A stretch of DNA of 64,000 nucleotides from Jaltomata sinuosa (Eukaryota; Streptophyta; Magnoliopsida; Solanales; Solanaceae): assembly GCA_003996215.1 (NCBI GenBank), contig QJPP01000827.1, positions 558,001-622,000 on the forward strand, in the 5' to 3' direction. The translations under genes and the position numbers were made by a program. This document shows, in pieces, positions 1-12,732 of the stretch. The notes beneath the pieces were generated by a model that was not told where the DNA came from, did not search any database, and was given only the letters and a program-made list of their open reading frames with translations. Within the stretch, counting starts at the first letter, position 1, and every line of letters begins with the position of its first letter.

Positions 1-1751
1 GAGCCGTTGGGCTACCGATTGTGATTGAGCATGCCATTATCACACATATAAAAGGATTTTCTTCATGATTTTACTATGATTTTAGCTTCGGGACTTCTAT
101 TGATGATTTATAAACCATGCATGGCCTGTGGGGACCATTTTCGGTAAAATTGATTATGAAATGGTTTGGTTTCATCTTATTGGATCTTCTTGGGGTAAGA
201 AAGGTTAAAAGAAAGATTTGCTACATTTTCCTATTATATGTTGGACCCGGTTGGACCGAGGTTCTAGGTTTACCATATTATGGGTGAGAAGTAATATTAG
301 CCTCGGTAAAGCCAAGCAGTGAACTTGATTTACTACTTTTTAGACCCGGATACGCTCGGGCACCCTTTAAGGGGGTTTATGAGACTTATTTCCTTGATTT
401 AGACCAAGATAAAATTTAGGCATGCATTTTGAGCATTCGAGTACTAGTTTGGATCCGGTGGCACTCCAGACTTATATTTTGAGGTTAAAGTGTAGTATGT
501 GGTCTACGAGTAGACCTCCATGGACCCTGTCGTCCTGTACCAAGTACAACGCGCAAAAGGGTGCCTGAGGGTAGGGGTGTACGGTGGAGTAGATGTACTC
601 GGGAGAAGTCCTTCCATGGATCCCACCATTATTGGACCTTTGGGGCACCGGAGGGGGTAACATTCTGACACCGTGGTTACACTTAGTTTGTCATATCATA
701 TCATATCATTCATTTTTGTGAAGTTCCACCCTTGCTTTCTGTTTATTGAGTTCACGCTACGGTAGTATGGGCGACTAGAGGGTTTGTTTTCACTTGATTG
801 TGTTCCTCGGTTGTATGGGCAGCTGGGGGATTTTAGGTAGACGTTTGTTACTTTATCGCTATACTACCCCCTGTTTTGGTTATATATATGAGATTGGATA
901 TGCTGAGGTTGTTAGTTCCTGGCTTGAGTTGGTATGATTAAGTTGGTTATTTGTTCCTGTTTTTTGAGCATGCCTATCTTTATTCTTCTCCTCCTTTCCC
1001 TTGTACTTGAGATTACCGGTATACCGTCCACTTCTAAACTTACTATATACTGTTATTGCAAGGATCCCAGGTGCGCCATTTCTTGCTTTCACCTGTGCCT
1101 GCTATGAGTATATATTCTACTAGCTAGCCTTGTATGTTGCTTTCTGCTGTCTTCCCTCTGGGCTAGTTTCCGTGTACTTGACCATTGCTTTCTGTTACTA
1201 TTTACTTTCTATTATGTTCATTACTGCTCTTTATCTTATATGTGCCCAGTCAGCCTATGATACCTATTTGGTACCTTTTGTATCGCATTTGGTGCTCATA
1301 CTACACTATGTATCTTCTGGTGTAGATCCTAGTGTGGGCCAACACCATTAGCTCGTTGGAGACTTGTGCGAGGAGATGCTTTTGTGATATCCCAGGCTGA
1401 GGGTGAGCTCTTGGCAACCGGAGGTTAGAATATAGTTTATCTTTTGCTTTATGTACTCTATTACTACTCGGAGACATGTGTGTATATATTATTTTAGCTG
1501 GTTCGTACTCCCTATATGTAGCTCCGGCTCTATACTGTGATACCAGGTTTTGGGTTGGTTTAGCTTCCGCATATGTATGTATTCCTATTATCTATTCTCT
1601 TTATCTTGCTCCTTTGCTTCCGATTATTAAATTGTTTCTTTCGCTTAGATTATTAGATAGTAACCCATTACTAACCGTTTTGGGCTACGGGGATTGGTTC
1701 GCCTACTGAGGGTTGTAGGTGCCATCATGACCGAGAAATCAAGTTGTGACA
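1..1751 (+). mobile_element. Element D: 3' part of a long Ty3/gypsy-type LTR
   Basis: This stretch matches, with many differences, the last 1.8 kb of the LTR of element K (about 60360-62164). Shared blocks include the tract around 1150-1340 and the closing GTGACA. In K the LTR is followed by a primer site; here it is followed directly by the E LTR. It is therefore a 3' LTR or solo LTR of a plus-strand element whose start lies left of the window. The right flank starts AGTAC (1752-1756), the likely right target duplication. Open frames at 472-663, 1130-1351 and 1476-1709 show no family features and look like chance frames in LTR sequence. Confidence 0.8.
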
Positions 1752-3406
1752 AGTACACAGAACAGAAAAATAGATACAATATACTTTATCTGAAAAGATT
1801 GCATTTAAATACTTCCAATACAATAAAAATAAATATCCGTAGAATATTCCATTATGAGAAAACAATAAACTTTCTATCTATTACTTTTGAACTAGATGGT
1901 GTCACCGACTTCTATTCAACAGCACGGGCTATGAGGGTCCGATCAACGCTCGATCGTCTAAGCCCCAAACCATGTTTTCTGCATGCGTTGAGATTTCAAC
2001 ACAATATGGCAAGTACAATCATCCTCGTAGAGGAAAAGATAAGGTGATCCTAAGTTAGGATCAAACCATCCCTATGTCGGTAAAAGACAGGTTTCGAGTG
2101 GGGAGACGTTTAGCCTCATACCTTCTCGGTTAACCATCTAATTCTCTTAGAGCCAAAATTGTTACCATTTTCAATATTTTTAAAAACATCCTTCAATAAT
2201 ACAATTATGTTAGGGGCATAATTCGTTATTGGTATCATCATACCAAGACTTGAAAGTCATTCATTCCATCAATATAGAACCCATAGGGTCTGTCAACAAT
2301 TCAATATGCCCATTTCATAAAACTCGTATAGTAAAACAATAATTTATGTCTCAATCCATTCCATTCGTAAAATCCATTAGAATAGCAATATCTTTCGAAA
2401 TCCATAAAACACTTTGAAAACTTTTGGATATTAAGAAGAACAAGTAAAAACCTTTCAATCCCCTTTTTGAGTGCCATTCATCACATAATCCCTTAGTATT
2501 TTGAAGTAAAAGTTAGGGAATAACTTTTTCATGAGCTTTCCTCAAAGTTATAAAAATAGTACTTGTAACCCTAAGTTCATAATCAAAATAGTATAAATGT
2601 TTACCAAAAGGTTTGAAAACCATAACGTTTATAAGATACTTTGAAAAGGGATCGTTCTGCGTACCTTGGAGAAGAAGATTGTGGAGAGGAACTCTTGGGA
2701 TAGAAACCCTAGCCTTTGATATCTCTGAGACTTGGAATATTGGTGTTTTAAGGGAGAGGAGCATTTCAAACCATCCTGGAAAGAAGTTCCTCGTAAAAAG
2801 TATTACCCTAGGAGTCCTATTTATAAGCAATCCCAATGAAAATCCAGATTTGTCTAGGAAAGGAAAGACGAGTCAGATAAATGGATACCAAAACAGTCTA
2901 TTTTGGCCAAAATTGGACCATTTTCAAAGGCGTTTTAACTTATGAAATTTGACGATCTTCTGGTCCAGAAAACAGATGGGAAAATTGATCGTTGACCCAA
3001 AAAATGGACCGTTCTCGATGGACTTTTAGTCAGACAGACGTCTTCTTGGTAAACTGATCATAACTTTTTTCTCCGGACTCAGATTAATGCGCGATGGGCG
3101 GCGTGTGAAATAAGCCTCGAATACCTTTAATTTTGTAGGTCATGGGCCAGCTAACTCTTTATATTGTAGGAGAAATGAACATTTGAAAATGACCCAAGTT
3201 AGAAAATTATACGAAAACTTAGTCGGTAAAGAAGCTTTCAACTTAACTTGTGCTAGAGGTTTCTTAAGACCTTAATTCACATCCAACACTCTTCCCACAC
3301 ATAGTGCTTGACCATAACACATAGTTACTATGAAATCTTCTGGGTTTAGGTCTAATTACACACGAAAAATGATATAAATCCTAGCTCGAACATTTGGGGT
3401 GTTACA
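1752..3406 (-). mobile_element. Element E: 3' LTR, truncated by D
   Basis: On the minus strand this LTR starts TGTAACACCCC at 3406, a common LTR start in plant Ty3/gypsy elements, and runs to 1752, where D interrupts it. Its partner is the E 5' LTR in two pieces (about 8832-9132 and 18974-20318), which it follows closely, for example 1765-2040 with 8845-9125 and 2053-3406 with 18972-20318. The missing 0.45 kb (equivalent of 8384-8831) should lie beyond D, left of the window. A TATA-like CTTATAAATAG on the minus strand (2817-2827) is also present in the partner (19721-19732). No protein is encoded. Confidence 0.88.
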
Positions 3407-3421
3407 ATATCTCCACCTTGG
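3407..3421 (-). other. Polypurine tract of element E
   Basis: Read on the minus strand this is CCAAGGTGGAGATAT directly before the TGTAACACC start of the 3' LTR. It is the expected plus-strand DNA primer site. The tract at 47647-47661 in element H has nearly the same sequence on the other strand. Confidence 0.75.
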
Positions 3422-4859
3422 GATCATTCGTCCTCGAATCATGGGTAGGGAATTATTGAAGCCATACAAGTAAGGAAGTAAAGGCTATAACTTCACATCA
3501 AGAATTCTATTTTAAACAAATATGGAAAGACCTGAAGAGGCGCTCTATGATAACATTAAGCAAAACCTGAGAGTAGGAATCGTGAGACAATGAGACTTGG
3601 CGTAGACATGATCTAGGACATAAGTTTTATGGAACATGTTCATACTAATGTACAACATGAAATTTTGAAAATCGTAAGCATGAATTGAGAGTGATACATG
3701 CAATGAAATAAGGTTTTGGACGTATGAATAGAAGTATCCTCACCTTAAATAATACTGATAATAGCCCTTAGATTTAGCAACACCTTTCAACTATATAACC
3801 TCCTCCTAATACTACACATCACCCCTTGCGACTTTAAGTTTTCACATTGGTGCATATAGCTAGTAAAGCCTGCATCTAACATCTTGCTCTCACCCTGTTC
3901 AAGCATAACTTGAAGGCGTAACGTGCTACTTCTAATGTGATCCTACTAGTCTGAATTTCAAGATTTTATACGCCATACACTTACATGAAACTTCTTCCCT
4001 AAATGTGATCAACCCTTAGGTTTATTCCAAACACGCCAAGGTCTCTTTTTACATCTAGATTTATCCTCCAGGAATACTACTTCTCCTTATCTCCTTAAGC
4101 AATCAAGCTCAAGCTTTTAATAAGAAGTTACTAGCCACAAGAAGCAATTGCCAACAAGCACCCAACATCACATTCAAGCCTATTACTATATTCTCTTACC
4201 GGCTTATGTATAGCTAAGCTATCAAATAATTCTCTCAAGCATCCCCACAATCAACAAATCTCGAACTTTTACAAGGAGACACATCATATATTCCCAGCTT
4301 ACCATTTCACATAGTAATCCTCATCTCTCACCTCATCCAAACTTAACAACTTAGGTGGCACAATCATACCGTTGCCACCACTAAAAAGGGAACCTCCACT
4401 ACCTTCCATCTAGATCACTACTTAGCTTCTTTTTCTTACAGTTGACTAGACATAAACTAAACATTATTGAAGGAGTAGATTAAGAGCATGACCTGCATGA
4501 CCTGCAAATAGAGGCCTAACTTTTGACCACAAACATGGAGTATGAACTAAACATATTTAATAAGAGCATAAGCATTAGGGATAGATGTATGTTGTTTAAT
4601 ATTGAATTATACTTAGCGTGACCTTGTCACTCAAGATGATATCTGGGAAATCTGGTGCGATGAGCATGGGTACTTCATATATACAGAGTGAACAAGGCGC
4701 GAACTAAGGGTGTTCTGATTATAGACATGCCATAACCATTTATAACTATCAAGGGTGGACGTACACATGGCATAGAGAAAGGAAATCAAGAGCACGAATC
4801 TTTAAAGAAGTCTGATCTGAGTATCTACATGATGTAGCATGATTTCAATAGCTATTTTG
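3407..4859 (-). mobile_element. Element E internal region, 3' side, non-coding
   Basis: The internal part of E next to the 3' LTR. I see no frame with gag, protease, reverse transcriptase or integrase features on either strand. The sequence is AT-rich and without obvious repeats. With the other half (6371-8370) the internal region is only about 3.5 kb once solo LTR L is removed, too short for a full gag-pol. E is therefore a non-autonomous or heavily deleted element. Confidence 0.6.
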
Positions 4860-5800
4860 GACATTGATACACCCAAATTATGACTCCAAATTAAGAAGCG
4901 TAAGCGGTCGTAGTCAAATATAGAACCCAACAGAGGTTGGGGTCGATGCCACAGGGAATAAGGTGCAAATTAAGTCGTTAGTGACTTAGTTGACTAGTAA
5001 TCAATAGTTTCCGGTAAATGGGAGGGGGTTTGTGTGATCAATATTTGAACAATGAAAATAATAATGTACGAGTTTCAACGAGTAATAATCAATATGAGAA
5101 TGAACTAGGGAAGTGTTCACCATGGCGTCGTAACAGTTTCGACTCAAGCTTAACCGGGTTCTTTCTATGTGCATATCACGATGTGGTTGAATTAATGGTA
5201 TCATCTAATCGTTTCTCAACCAAATAGACGAATTTCCTTTTCAATTCTCTCGAACTTGAAAAGGTGAACTTTCTTATTTCAATCCTAAACATCAAGTAGA
5301 TTAATCTAGTTACATCATTAATCATAAGACGAGAGTTGGTAGTCTCGAATCCTCGTAGTTAATCAAATTTCCCGGTTTTAATATCTTTGCTCAAGCAAAT
5401 TAAACATAGGCATGTCCTAATGTTTGCAACCACTAGAAAACATTAATAGTGAATGATTAACGACGTGACAACATATAAAGTGAACCCAATGCTACCCGAA
5501 ATCTACGTTGTTACTCTTGCCATGGATCCCACAACCCTAGTTGTGGGGAGTTTAGCCACTCATACTAGCAAAACGAAGTAAATAAATACTAGTATTCATA
5601 TGAGAAGAAAAAATTCTTACAATAGAAAATTAGTACTTTACTTTGAACTTCGTAGAATCCCAGCACCAATGGTGAAAATCCCAAGAACAATGGAAGAAGA
5701 GGAAGAAAAACGAGTTTGTGTCGTGTTTTCTCCTCTCAAAACTCGTTCAAAGCGTCTGACAAATATTAGTTAATTAATGTTAAAATAACCCTAACACTGG

Positions 5801-5810
5801 GTATTTATAG
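5801..5810 (-). promoter_or_regulatory. TATA box of solo LTR L
   Basis: CTATAAATAC on the minus strand. The same 10-mer occurs in the LTRs of element J (54165-54174 and 57203-57212 on the plus strand). Confidence 0.6.
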
Positions 5811-5849
5811 CAATCTAGGAAATAAAGTCCAAAAAGAGAATTTTCGGAG

Positions 5850-6190
5850 TCCTGCCTCGCGTTGATGGGTCGCCTGACGGACCGTCACACATGAGACTGT
5901 CCGTCATTCCAAGCCGTCGACACTATCCAGTGCATGATCTCCATTAGCTCTAACTTGACGGCTTGGCTGACGGTCAATCACAGGTGTGACGGCCCATCAC
6001 GCCAACCGTCGCCACTATCCAGTGCATGATCTCCATTAGCTCTAGTTTGACGGATTGGTTGACGGTTAGTCACGGGTGTGACGGGTCGCCATGCCAACCA
6101 TCGCCACTATCCAGTGCCTCCTTTAGCTGCTGCCAGGTTTGGTGGCTCCCCTGACGGTCAGTGACCCGTGTGACGAGCCGTCAGGCCCTC
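5850..6190. repeat. 92-bp tandem repeat in solo LTR L
   Basis: The string CACTATCCAGTGC recurs at 5921, 6013 and 6105, a period of 92 bp. Each unit contains TGACGG and the inverted CCGTCA word several times. The last unit is partial and more diverged. The array lies just upstream of the TATA box in the element's sense. Confidence 0.85.
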
Positions 6191-6370
6191 TGTCAAGCCT
6201 AACCAGTGTTACGTAGCTTTGAGTATTTTTTACTTCCTTTCTATCTTTGTCTCCATTTCCTGCAAATACAACATAAAAACATCAAAAACCATAAATGGTT
6301 GCTCAAAAACTTGCGAGTATTCTTTGTTAAAGGCGTCAAATGTGCCGTAGAATACCGGCACATCAGACAT

Positions 6371-8370
6371 ATCATGAAGCTTGAGGTTCATAGACTGAGT
6401 ATAACGTGAGATATGGGTTCATGGATCATGAGTATCGTATGATATACCTTGGATCCCTAGAAGCTTAGAGAAAGGTTTATACCATGTAGAGACATTATCA
6501 CTTTCATTTCAAAGGAGAGAGCATTGACAAGAGACTAACATAGAAAATTTGGCCCTTAAAGATACGCATGATTCAAAGTCATAAGACATGGGTAGAGTGT
6601 TCTCTTAAGCTGAAGTATAGGAAATATGCTAGAATAAGAATGGATCATCGTGGCACGCAACATAACTCCCTTCTGTAACTAATCACCACTAGAAACTCAA
6701 TGCTTCCCTTGGTTCAACACCTCATCATCTCTCCCTTAGCGCAAAGGTCACTATCCTAGCCCTGCGGACCTATTCTCTAAAAAGATCTATAAGTATAACA
6801 CTCGACACTACGGGGTATCACTATACACATAAATGCTAATCTCACCCAGACATAATATTTGGAAAGAAAGACTAACTCTATTCTAGGCCAGTCCTTTTAG
6901 AGGCACTATTCTTAACTTACTCTAACCTCCATAGTCAAAATATTTATACTTAGCTCTCTTGGGCACACACATTCACATTCTCGAATACTTAACAATCTAT
7001 TCTCCACTCCTTTGTCTACTAGCATTAAACCTCTAATCTCATATTTGCCCAATTCAATGAAATATTAAAATTATACCAAGAGGCTCAACAACGCCCGTTT
7101 AGATCTATAATTCCCCCAATTTCATTCCAAAGAATACCAATAATAACTACTTACCATCCTCCATATAAAGAAACTCAAGAACACTAATCCATCAAAACTT
7201 TGACAGAGTGGTCGATCTGAATTCCTTCTTCAACATAATTATTTTTTCCAAGCATGGCTTCCTTCCCAACACTACTGCTGCACCTTAACCTTCATAACAC
7301 ATCTTCTCACATACTATATTGGTTTACAACTACTTTATAAAATTCAAGAAGCTCTGGGTCTACTAAAACCACATTATAAGGATAGTCGAACTTAATCTTA
7401 CCATATAACCCATTAAAGTAAATTAACACATCCTCCCTTATCAAATCACATCTACTTAACCATGCATATATTTAAACTATTTTCAAGGTTCTATAGACAT
7501 CACTACATCTCCCTCTCCAAATTCCCCAAATTTACAAACTCCTAATCACTCTATCCTTACATCCACAACCTATAATTGGTCTATACTACTACAATAGCAA
7601 GCCACCATAAGCTCCTTTTTTATTTCGAATAATTCAAAAGGAACATCTTAACTAACCACTCTACTTATACCAATCTCCATAAAATTTGCTAATCTTTATA
7701 TATTAGAACTCACACCATATGGGGATACCACCTCCATCAGTCCCTTAGTGGGTACAAGACTCTAGCTACATTCATCGATCATTTACTACCTGCACTCTAT
7801 GACTTCTAAACTCGTTACTCTATTTATCCCTGGCCTTTGGATTATTTCACTACTTATATCTCATAATACCCTAATTAATATTTTCTCTCAGGTGTAAATA
7901 CCATCCCAACACTGGCATACATCCCTCTCCCTCTTAAGCATGACAACTGTAATAAATTTTTTGAAAAGGTTTGAAAATATGTCTTACCCTGGCTTAAATG
8001 CATGATTCATGCAGATAAGGAGTTTACACTTAGAATTAATAGACGTTGACGAACTAATGGACCCCTCTTAACTCCTTGTGCAGTTTCGAAACCTTTTTGA
8101 TGACTCAACCTGATAGACTTACATGGTAAGGAGTCTGAGCTTTGTACTTCTATCACCTCGAAGATAAGGGATAGTCATATGAGTTAGAGAAGAGTAGGAA
8201 TATGGATAAGTTTCTTATAGACAATACTTTTACATGATCTGGAGTATAAAAAAATGGGAAATATTTCCTGGATGCCTTATAGCTTCCTGATTATAAGTGT
8301 GGTGCATAACACACCCATAAATAAGACTCTACTGGACCCTGCTTCGTAGACACCCTGCGACCATGAACCA
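6371..8370 (-). mobile_element. Element E internal region, 5' side, non-coding
   Basis: This continues E after solo LTR L up to the primer site. No protein domain could be read. The last 150 bases before the primer site (about 8215-8370) resemble the equivalent place in element F (about 34930-35050): both contain a block near 'tagcttcc' followed by a GTGG-containing stretch. E and F therefore share a 5' leader despite different LTRs. Confidence 0.6.
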
Positions 8371-8383
8371 TGCTCTGATACAA
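8371..8383 (-). other. Primer binding site of element E (initiator-Met type)
   Basis: On the minus strand this reads TTGTATCAGAGCA. It differs at two places from TGGTATCAGAGCC, the usual match to the 3' end of plant initiator-Met tRNA. It abuts the 5' LTR, which starts at 8384, and fixes E on the minus strand. Confidence 0.75.
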
Positions 8384-9132
8384 TGTTTATCATGCTCCGA
8401 GACCAGGCCCTGGACATGACGAGCAACCCAGACCAATGAAGGCCCGAGAAGACCCCTTAGTATTCATTAAAAGTACATTCAATAAATAAAGAATTTGCGG
8501 AAAAAGGACCCATTTGAGAACATCATTTAAAACATATATAAAAATTATTCAAGTGTTAGGAATAAAACGTTTAAAAAACATCTACATAGGTCTACTAAGA
8601 CTCTAACATGATAATGAAATATCTATGCCGGGATATGATTTCGACAATACCAGAAAACTTAAACTTAAGTCAAATAAGAATTTAGATCTCTTTCCGAAAG
8701 ATGGAGGGCTGACCAAAAGCTGGACTTGTCTGATCAAACCTAGTGATGTTTAGTACCACGAGAAGGTGCCTCTAAACCTACATCATACAATAATGTAGCC
8801 ACCCGAATATGGTCAGTACATGGAATATAGCGGTACACAAAACAAAAAAATAGATACAATATACTTTATCTGAAAAGTTGGCATTTAAATACTTCCAATA
8901 CAATAAAAAATAAATATCCATAGAAAATTCCATTATGAGAAAACATTAAACTTTCTATCTGTAACTTTTGAACTAGATGGTATCACTGACTTCTATTCAA
9001 CACCACGGGCTATGTGGGTCTGATCAACGCTCGATCAGCTAAGCCCCAACACATGTTTTCCGCATGAGTCAAGATTTCAATACAATATGGCCAGTACAAT
9101 CATCCTCGTAGAGGAAATGATAAGGTCGTCCC
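8384..9132 (-). mobile_element. Element E: 5' LTR, first piece
   Basis: The 3' end of the E 5' LTR (minus strand). It starts TGTTTATC beside the primer site and is interrupted at 9132 by element A. The last five bases, GTCCC (9128-9132), are the left target duplication of A. The rest of the LTR resumes at 18974. Joined, the LTR would be about 2.1 kb. Confidence 0.87.
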
Positions 9133-10682
9133 TGATAAATTCTCAAATTGTGGCTCTCCAATTAGGAGGTCACGATAATCGCGTAGTCAAAATTTTTTTT
9201 ATTAACCCAACGGATGTCGGGGTCATACCCAAGGGACCTAATTTAGCTCATTAGAGATTATGCGAAGCAATTTCAAAGTGAAAGTAGTTGTTCAACAAAA
9301 CCAAGCAATTTCAAAGTGAAAGTAGTTGTTCAACAAAACCAATGGAATAAAATGGGGGAATTGGGAAAGTTTTCACTACTAACTCAATTCAAACAAAAGC
9401 TATAAAATTAAGATGGGTGTACCAAATAGAACTAGATGACTAGGGGTGCATTTCTGATGGGGCATTTGCTATAGGATAGGTTAATCACTAATTCACTCAA
9501 ATTCTCACCTATTGATGCGGGTAGCGTTGTTCATAAGTGTGAAATGCTATCTCTCGATCAACATCCACATATCCGATGATTTTGGTTAGACTATCATTCA
9601 GTGTGCTAAATAACCAACCAACATTTGCTTGGGGAGGTCGTCCTATTTTTAGATCGGACCCTAAAATGGGAGATTTCGCGATTGGAGCTATGTCTAGCCT
9701 CCAATCTAAGTGGATTCCGAAGTACCCACTAGCAATTTCACATCCACAACTACAAAATTCTCTCTTGAGCAACTAAATAGGCAAGTAAGATAAATTCATG
9801 TTTGCAACCATAAATTATTAGATTAAAACATGGTGAAATTATTAGACCCACATCACATAAGCAATTATAAGAGTGATTTATCAACACCCACACCCATTAG
9901 CTAGGCACCCATCATCAATACACCTCTTAACAAGAGAAATTAGCCACTCATAGAAGGGGGAGAAGCTATACAACCTGGGTAAATTAAATTCCCATCCATT
10001 GTAGTTGACTCTCAAGTTTTAGAGACAAATTACCACACAAGTTGTTAACCAAAATATTGGATTTAAAACCCTCTCTCAATGGAGATGGAGAAAAGTATTT
10101 ACAAGCCAAAAATATCTCAAAGTTCTCTCCTGAAATTCTCTGCTTAAAATTTTTTATACAAAACAGGCCTAAAATTGCCTTTTATATGTTCCCAAAATTG
10201 TCACATAAATTTAGGACAAAATTTCCCTCCAGGTGGTGTGCGACGCGGCATGCGGTTCGCACGTCGCAGTGTGCTCATCGCATACCTACTTCAGGTTGAC
10301 CACTGACTTCAGCCACTTAAGTAGGCTTTGTACGAAGTGTAATGCATTTCGCACCATGAGATGTGTACGTCACATGGCGACCGCATGCCATAGCAGAATC
10401 TTCAGTCATCTTTGCAGCTTCATGCATAGGAGATGCAAACCGCACCTCGACTTGTGCATCTTACACAACCACCGAACCTCTCGACAGATTCCCCAGCTTT
10501 TCTCAACTCTTCACACTTAGCCTCTTTTGGGTCATATTGGGTCCATATCCTTGTTTCTCTTCTTATATCTAAAGTACCTACATAGACATCAATAAAGGTT
10601 ATAAGAACCTCTAAATCAATTCAAAATGTGGAAATAATTCATGGATATAGGCTCAATAAGTTGGTAGATTACCGACTTATCA
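9133..10682 (-). repeat. Element A 3' LTR
   Basis: 1550 bp, TGATAA to TTATCA. It matches 17457-18968. It differs from its partner by a private 38-bp tandem duplication at 9265-9340. It contains a minus-strand TATA-like ACATATAAAAGG (10181-10192) and, just upstream in sense, the CpG word cluster at about 10225-10460. The plus-strand frames at 10042-10299, 10233-10520 and 10363-10572 are readings through that cluster, not genes. Confidence 0.93.
9265..9340. repeat. 38-bp tandem duplication private to one LTR of A
   Basis: A unit starting AAGCAATTTC is repeated exactly at 9265 and 9303. The other A LTR has it once (about 17594). It therefore arose after insertion. Confidence 0.9.
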
Positions 10683-10694
10683 AACCCCCAAACT
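10683..10694 (-). other. Polypurine tract of element A
   Basis: AGTTTGGGGGTT on the minus strand, touching the 3' LTR. Element B has the same tract at 23662-23673. Confidence 0.7.
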
Positions 10695-12732
10695 TTAACT
10701 ATTGCTTGTCCTCGAGCAAGATACTTACATGTCAAGGAATGAATTATGCTAAGGCTCAATTAAGGCAGAAAAACTATCTTGGACCCAACTACTATGCTTA
10801 TCTCAATTTGGACCCCCAAATGCTCAAGACAGTTGCTCATTTCAAAACTTTTTTCAAAAAGGACATCATATCTCTTTTAAAACTCAAGGGAATTTGCCAT
10901 TCAAAACAATACATTTTAAGCTTCTCAAGTCATTGGCATGGACCGTCAAGGTTTGCCTCGAGATTCGCCACACAAATTATCTCATTCATTTCCCTCAATT
11001 GAAATAGAGACCTTATGCTTCAATTCGAGTGCACGATGCCAATCACCACAAGAGGGAATCCCACTCATAATCATTCAATTCACAAAACACGGGATTATAA
11101 GAGAACCAAGAAGACTCTCACTCTCTCAAGGAAATTCAAGTGCATACGCGTCGAACCATATGCTTGCATCTCCACTATTTTAGGGTAGCCAATCTCGGAA
11201 TCACCAAGGACTTGCGGGTTATAATGTTGGATAGAGCTAAGGTGATGATATCATTTGGTTCAAGTGACTATACCTCCCTAATGCTCTTTGTTTTATCATT
11301 TCAAATGCCGCTTACATTTTTCAATTTCCAACTTCACCTTATTTCTCCCTCACACAACCCAAGATTTCTCCTTTTAACCTCATGATTATTCACACATTAT
11401 ATCACCTTCACTTGGTAGAACCTATTTTTGCTTTAAAATTTGCTCATTTGGATTGATCTTTTGGACCAATTTTCTATTCTAGAATCAAGGTGCTACCTTG
11501 CACTTGAAGTGCATTCCTTTTCTTCTCCTCATTTGATCACATGCACCCCCAAACTTAGGCATTTGCCTATATCATCTTTTGTTTCCCCCCCCCCAAACTT
11601 AGGCTTTTAGCCTACATTTCATTTTCAAGAAATTAGGGAGGACGGGTGCCAAAATAGAGGTTACAAAAAGGTCAAGGTGTTACAAAGGTGTCAAAGAATG
11701 GTCACAAGCTCAAAGGGGTTCACTAGGATTTGATGTCATTGGGAGGTCATTTGAGTGAAGTGGCTATCAAAAAGGGCCTAAGGTCATTTTCTAATCTTGG
11801 TTACACCTAGAATTTTGCCTTGAATCACATTCGGGGAAAGTTCTAGATGACACTCATGGACAAAAATCAGGGTAAAGCCTCACCGCACAAGGCATCATGC
11901 CAGAAGACTTTATCCATTAGTCCCACAATCAATTGGGGAAAATGACTTTTGACAAGCTATTTCGAGTTCATTACACACTCGTTTGTGAGTCAATCAAGCC
12001 AAAGTGAGAGTGTACAAGTCATGACAAGAATGGTTTTCCTCAAAAATTAATTGCCCTTCTTCCTTTCCTTTTCCAAAAACAATTTACCAAGAAAATTTTT
12101 TGGTGGGCCCATTTCGAGACAAGCATTTACGGACTCAATTCTAAACTAAACTTGGAATTTTCCCTTAAGAAAGTCACCTCTCATTCTATCATAGATAAAC
12201 ACAAACCCGGTTCGACACACAAAAATATAAGAGAAGAAAAAGAAAATAATAAAAACTTTTGCTCCTTGGGAAAGAACCGTAGTATGAAGAAACCCCTCGG
12301 AGTTTATTTCTACACTACTATCAACAAGGCGATCCACAATTTTTCTCGCTCATAAATCAATCAAGAACAAGCCTCGGTGTAGGCATTTATCGCATTTGCA
12401 AGGCACGGGTAGTGGAATAATGGGGCATATAAGACCAACCTGGCAAACCATCGATGAAAATATCACGCCCGGCAAGGGCACAATTAAGCTCAAAGTAACA
12501 TAATCTAAAGTAAGGAAAAATAATATCATCAGAATTAATCAAAAATGTGCCCAACAAGGGCAAAAAAAAACTAAGCAGACTAATCAAATCGGCCCGACAA
12601 GGGCAATAAATTATCTCAATCCCACTCACGGGCACTAAAAAGTAAGTAAAGAAAGCCACCCCCGCCCATAAAAGAAGCATTGTCCTCAATGCTCATATTG
12701 CAATGGGAAAAGGGTGGAACTCCCTTTAGGAT
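10695..12732 (-). other. Element A non-coding 3' region
   Basis: About 2 kb between ORF2 and the polypurine tract with no credible protein. It is collinear with 23674-25786 in element B. Features seen: a string CCCCCAAACTTAGGC twice near 11545-11600, followed by AGGC...GCCT half-sites that could form small hairpins, and a C run at 11587-11596. Frames such as 10628-11002, 12152-12355 and 12387-12689 are not conserved as protein between A and B. Confidence 0.6.

Larger units (their letters stand above)
4865..6365 (-). mobile_element. Solo LTR L inserted in element E
   Basis: A 1501-bp unit starts TGATACACCC and ends GCACATCA, and is flanked by the perfect 5-bp duplication GACAT (4860-4864 and 6366-6370). 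There is no primer site or internal sequence, so this is a solo LTR left by recombination between two LTRs. Its start resembles Athila-type LTRs (an inference from general appearance). A TATA box CTATAAATAC on the minus strand at 5801-5810 gives the orientation. Upstream of it in transcription sense (5850-6190) lies a tandem array rich in GACGG and CCGTC. Frames at 5001-5204, 5018-5227 and 6206-6409 have no recognisable product. Confidence 0.92.

Noticed and set aside
2818..3060. Inclusion of element E in the word-cluster pattern (GGACC/GGTCC near 2910-3020)
   Set aside because: A few copies are present upstream of the TATA-like box, but too few and too irregular to count as the same signal.
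5850..6190. CRISPR-like appearance of regularly spaced repeats
   Set aside because: Whole units are repeated in tandem without unique spacers, inside a plant LTR.
10233..10520. 95-residue plus-strand frame, with similar Cys/His-rich frames at 18522-18872 and 23308-23574
   Set aside because: They lie antisense in LTRs of A and B. Cysteine and histidine come from the TGCGAC/TGTGC words. No frame is conserved between copies.
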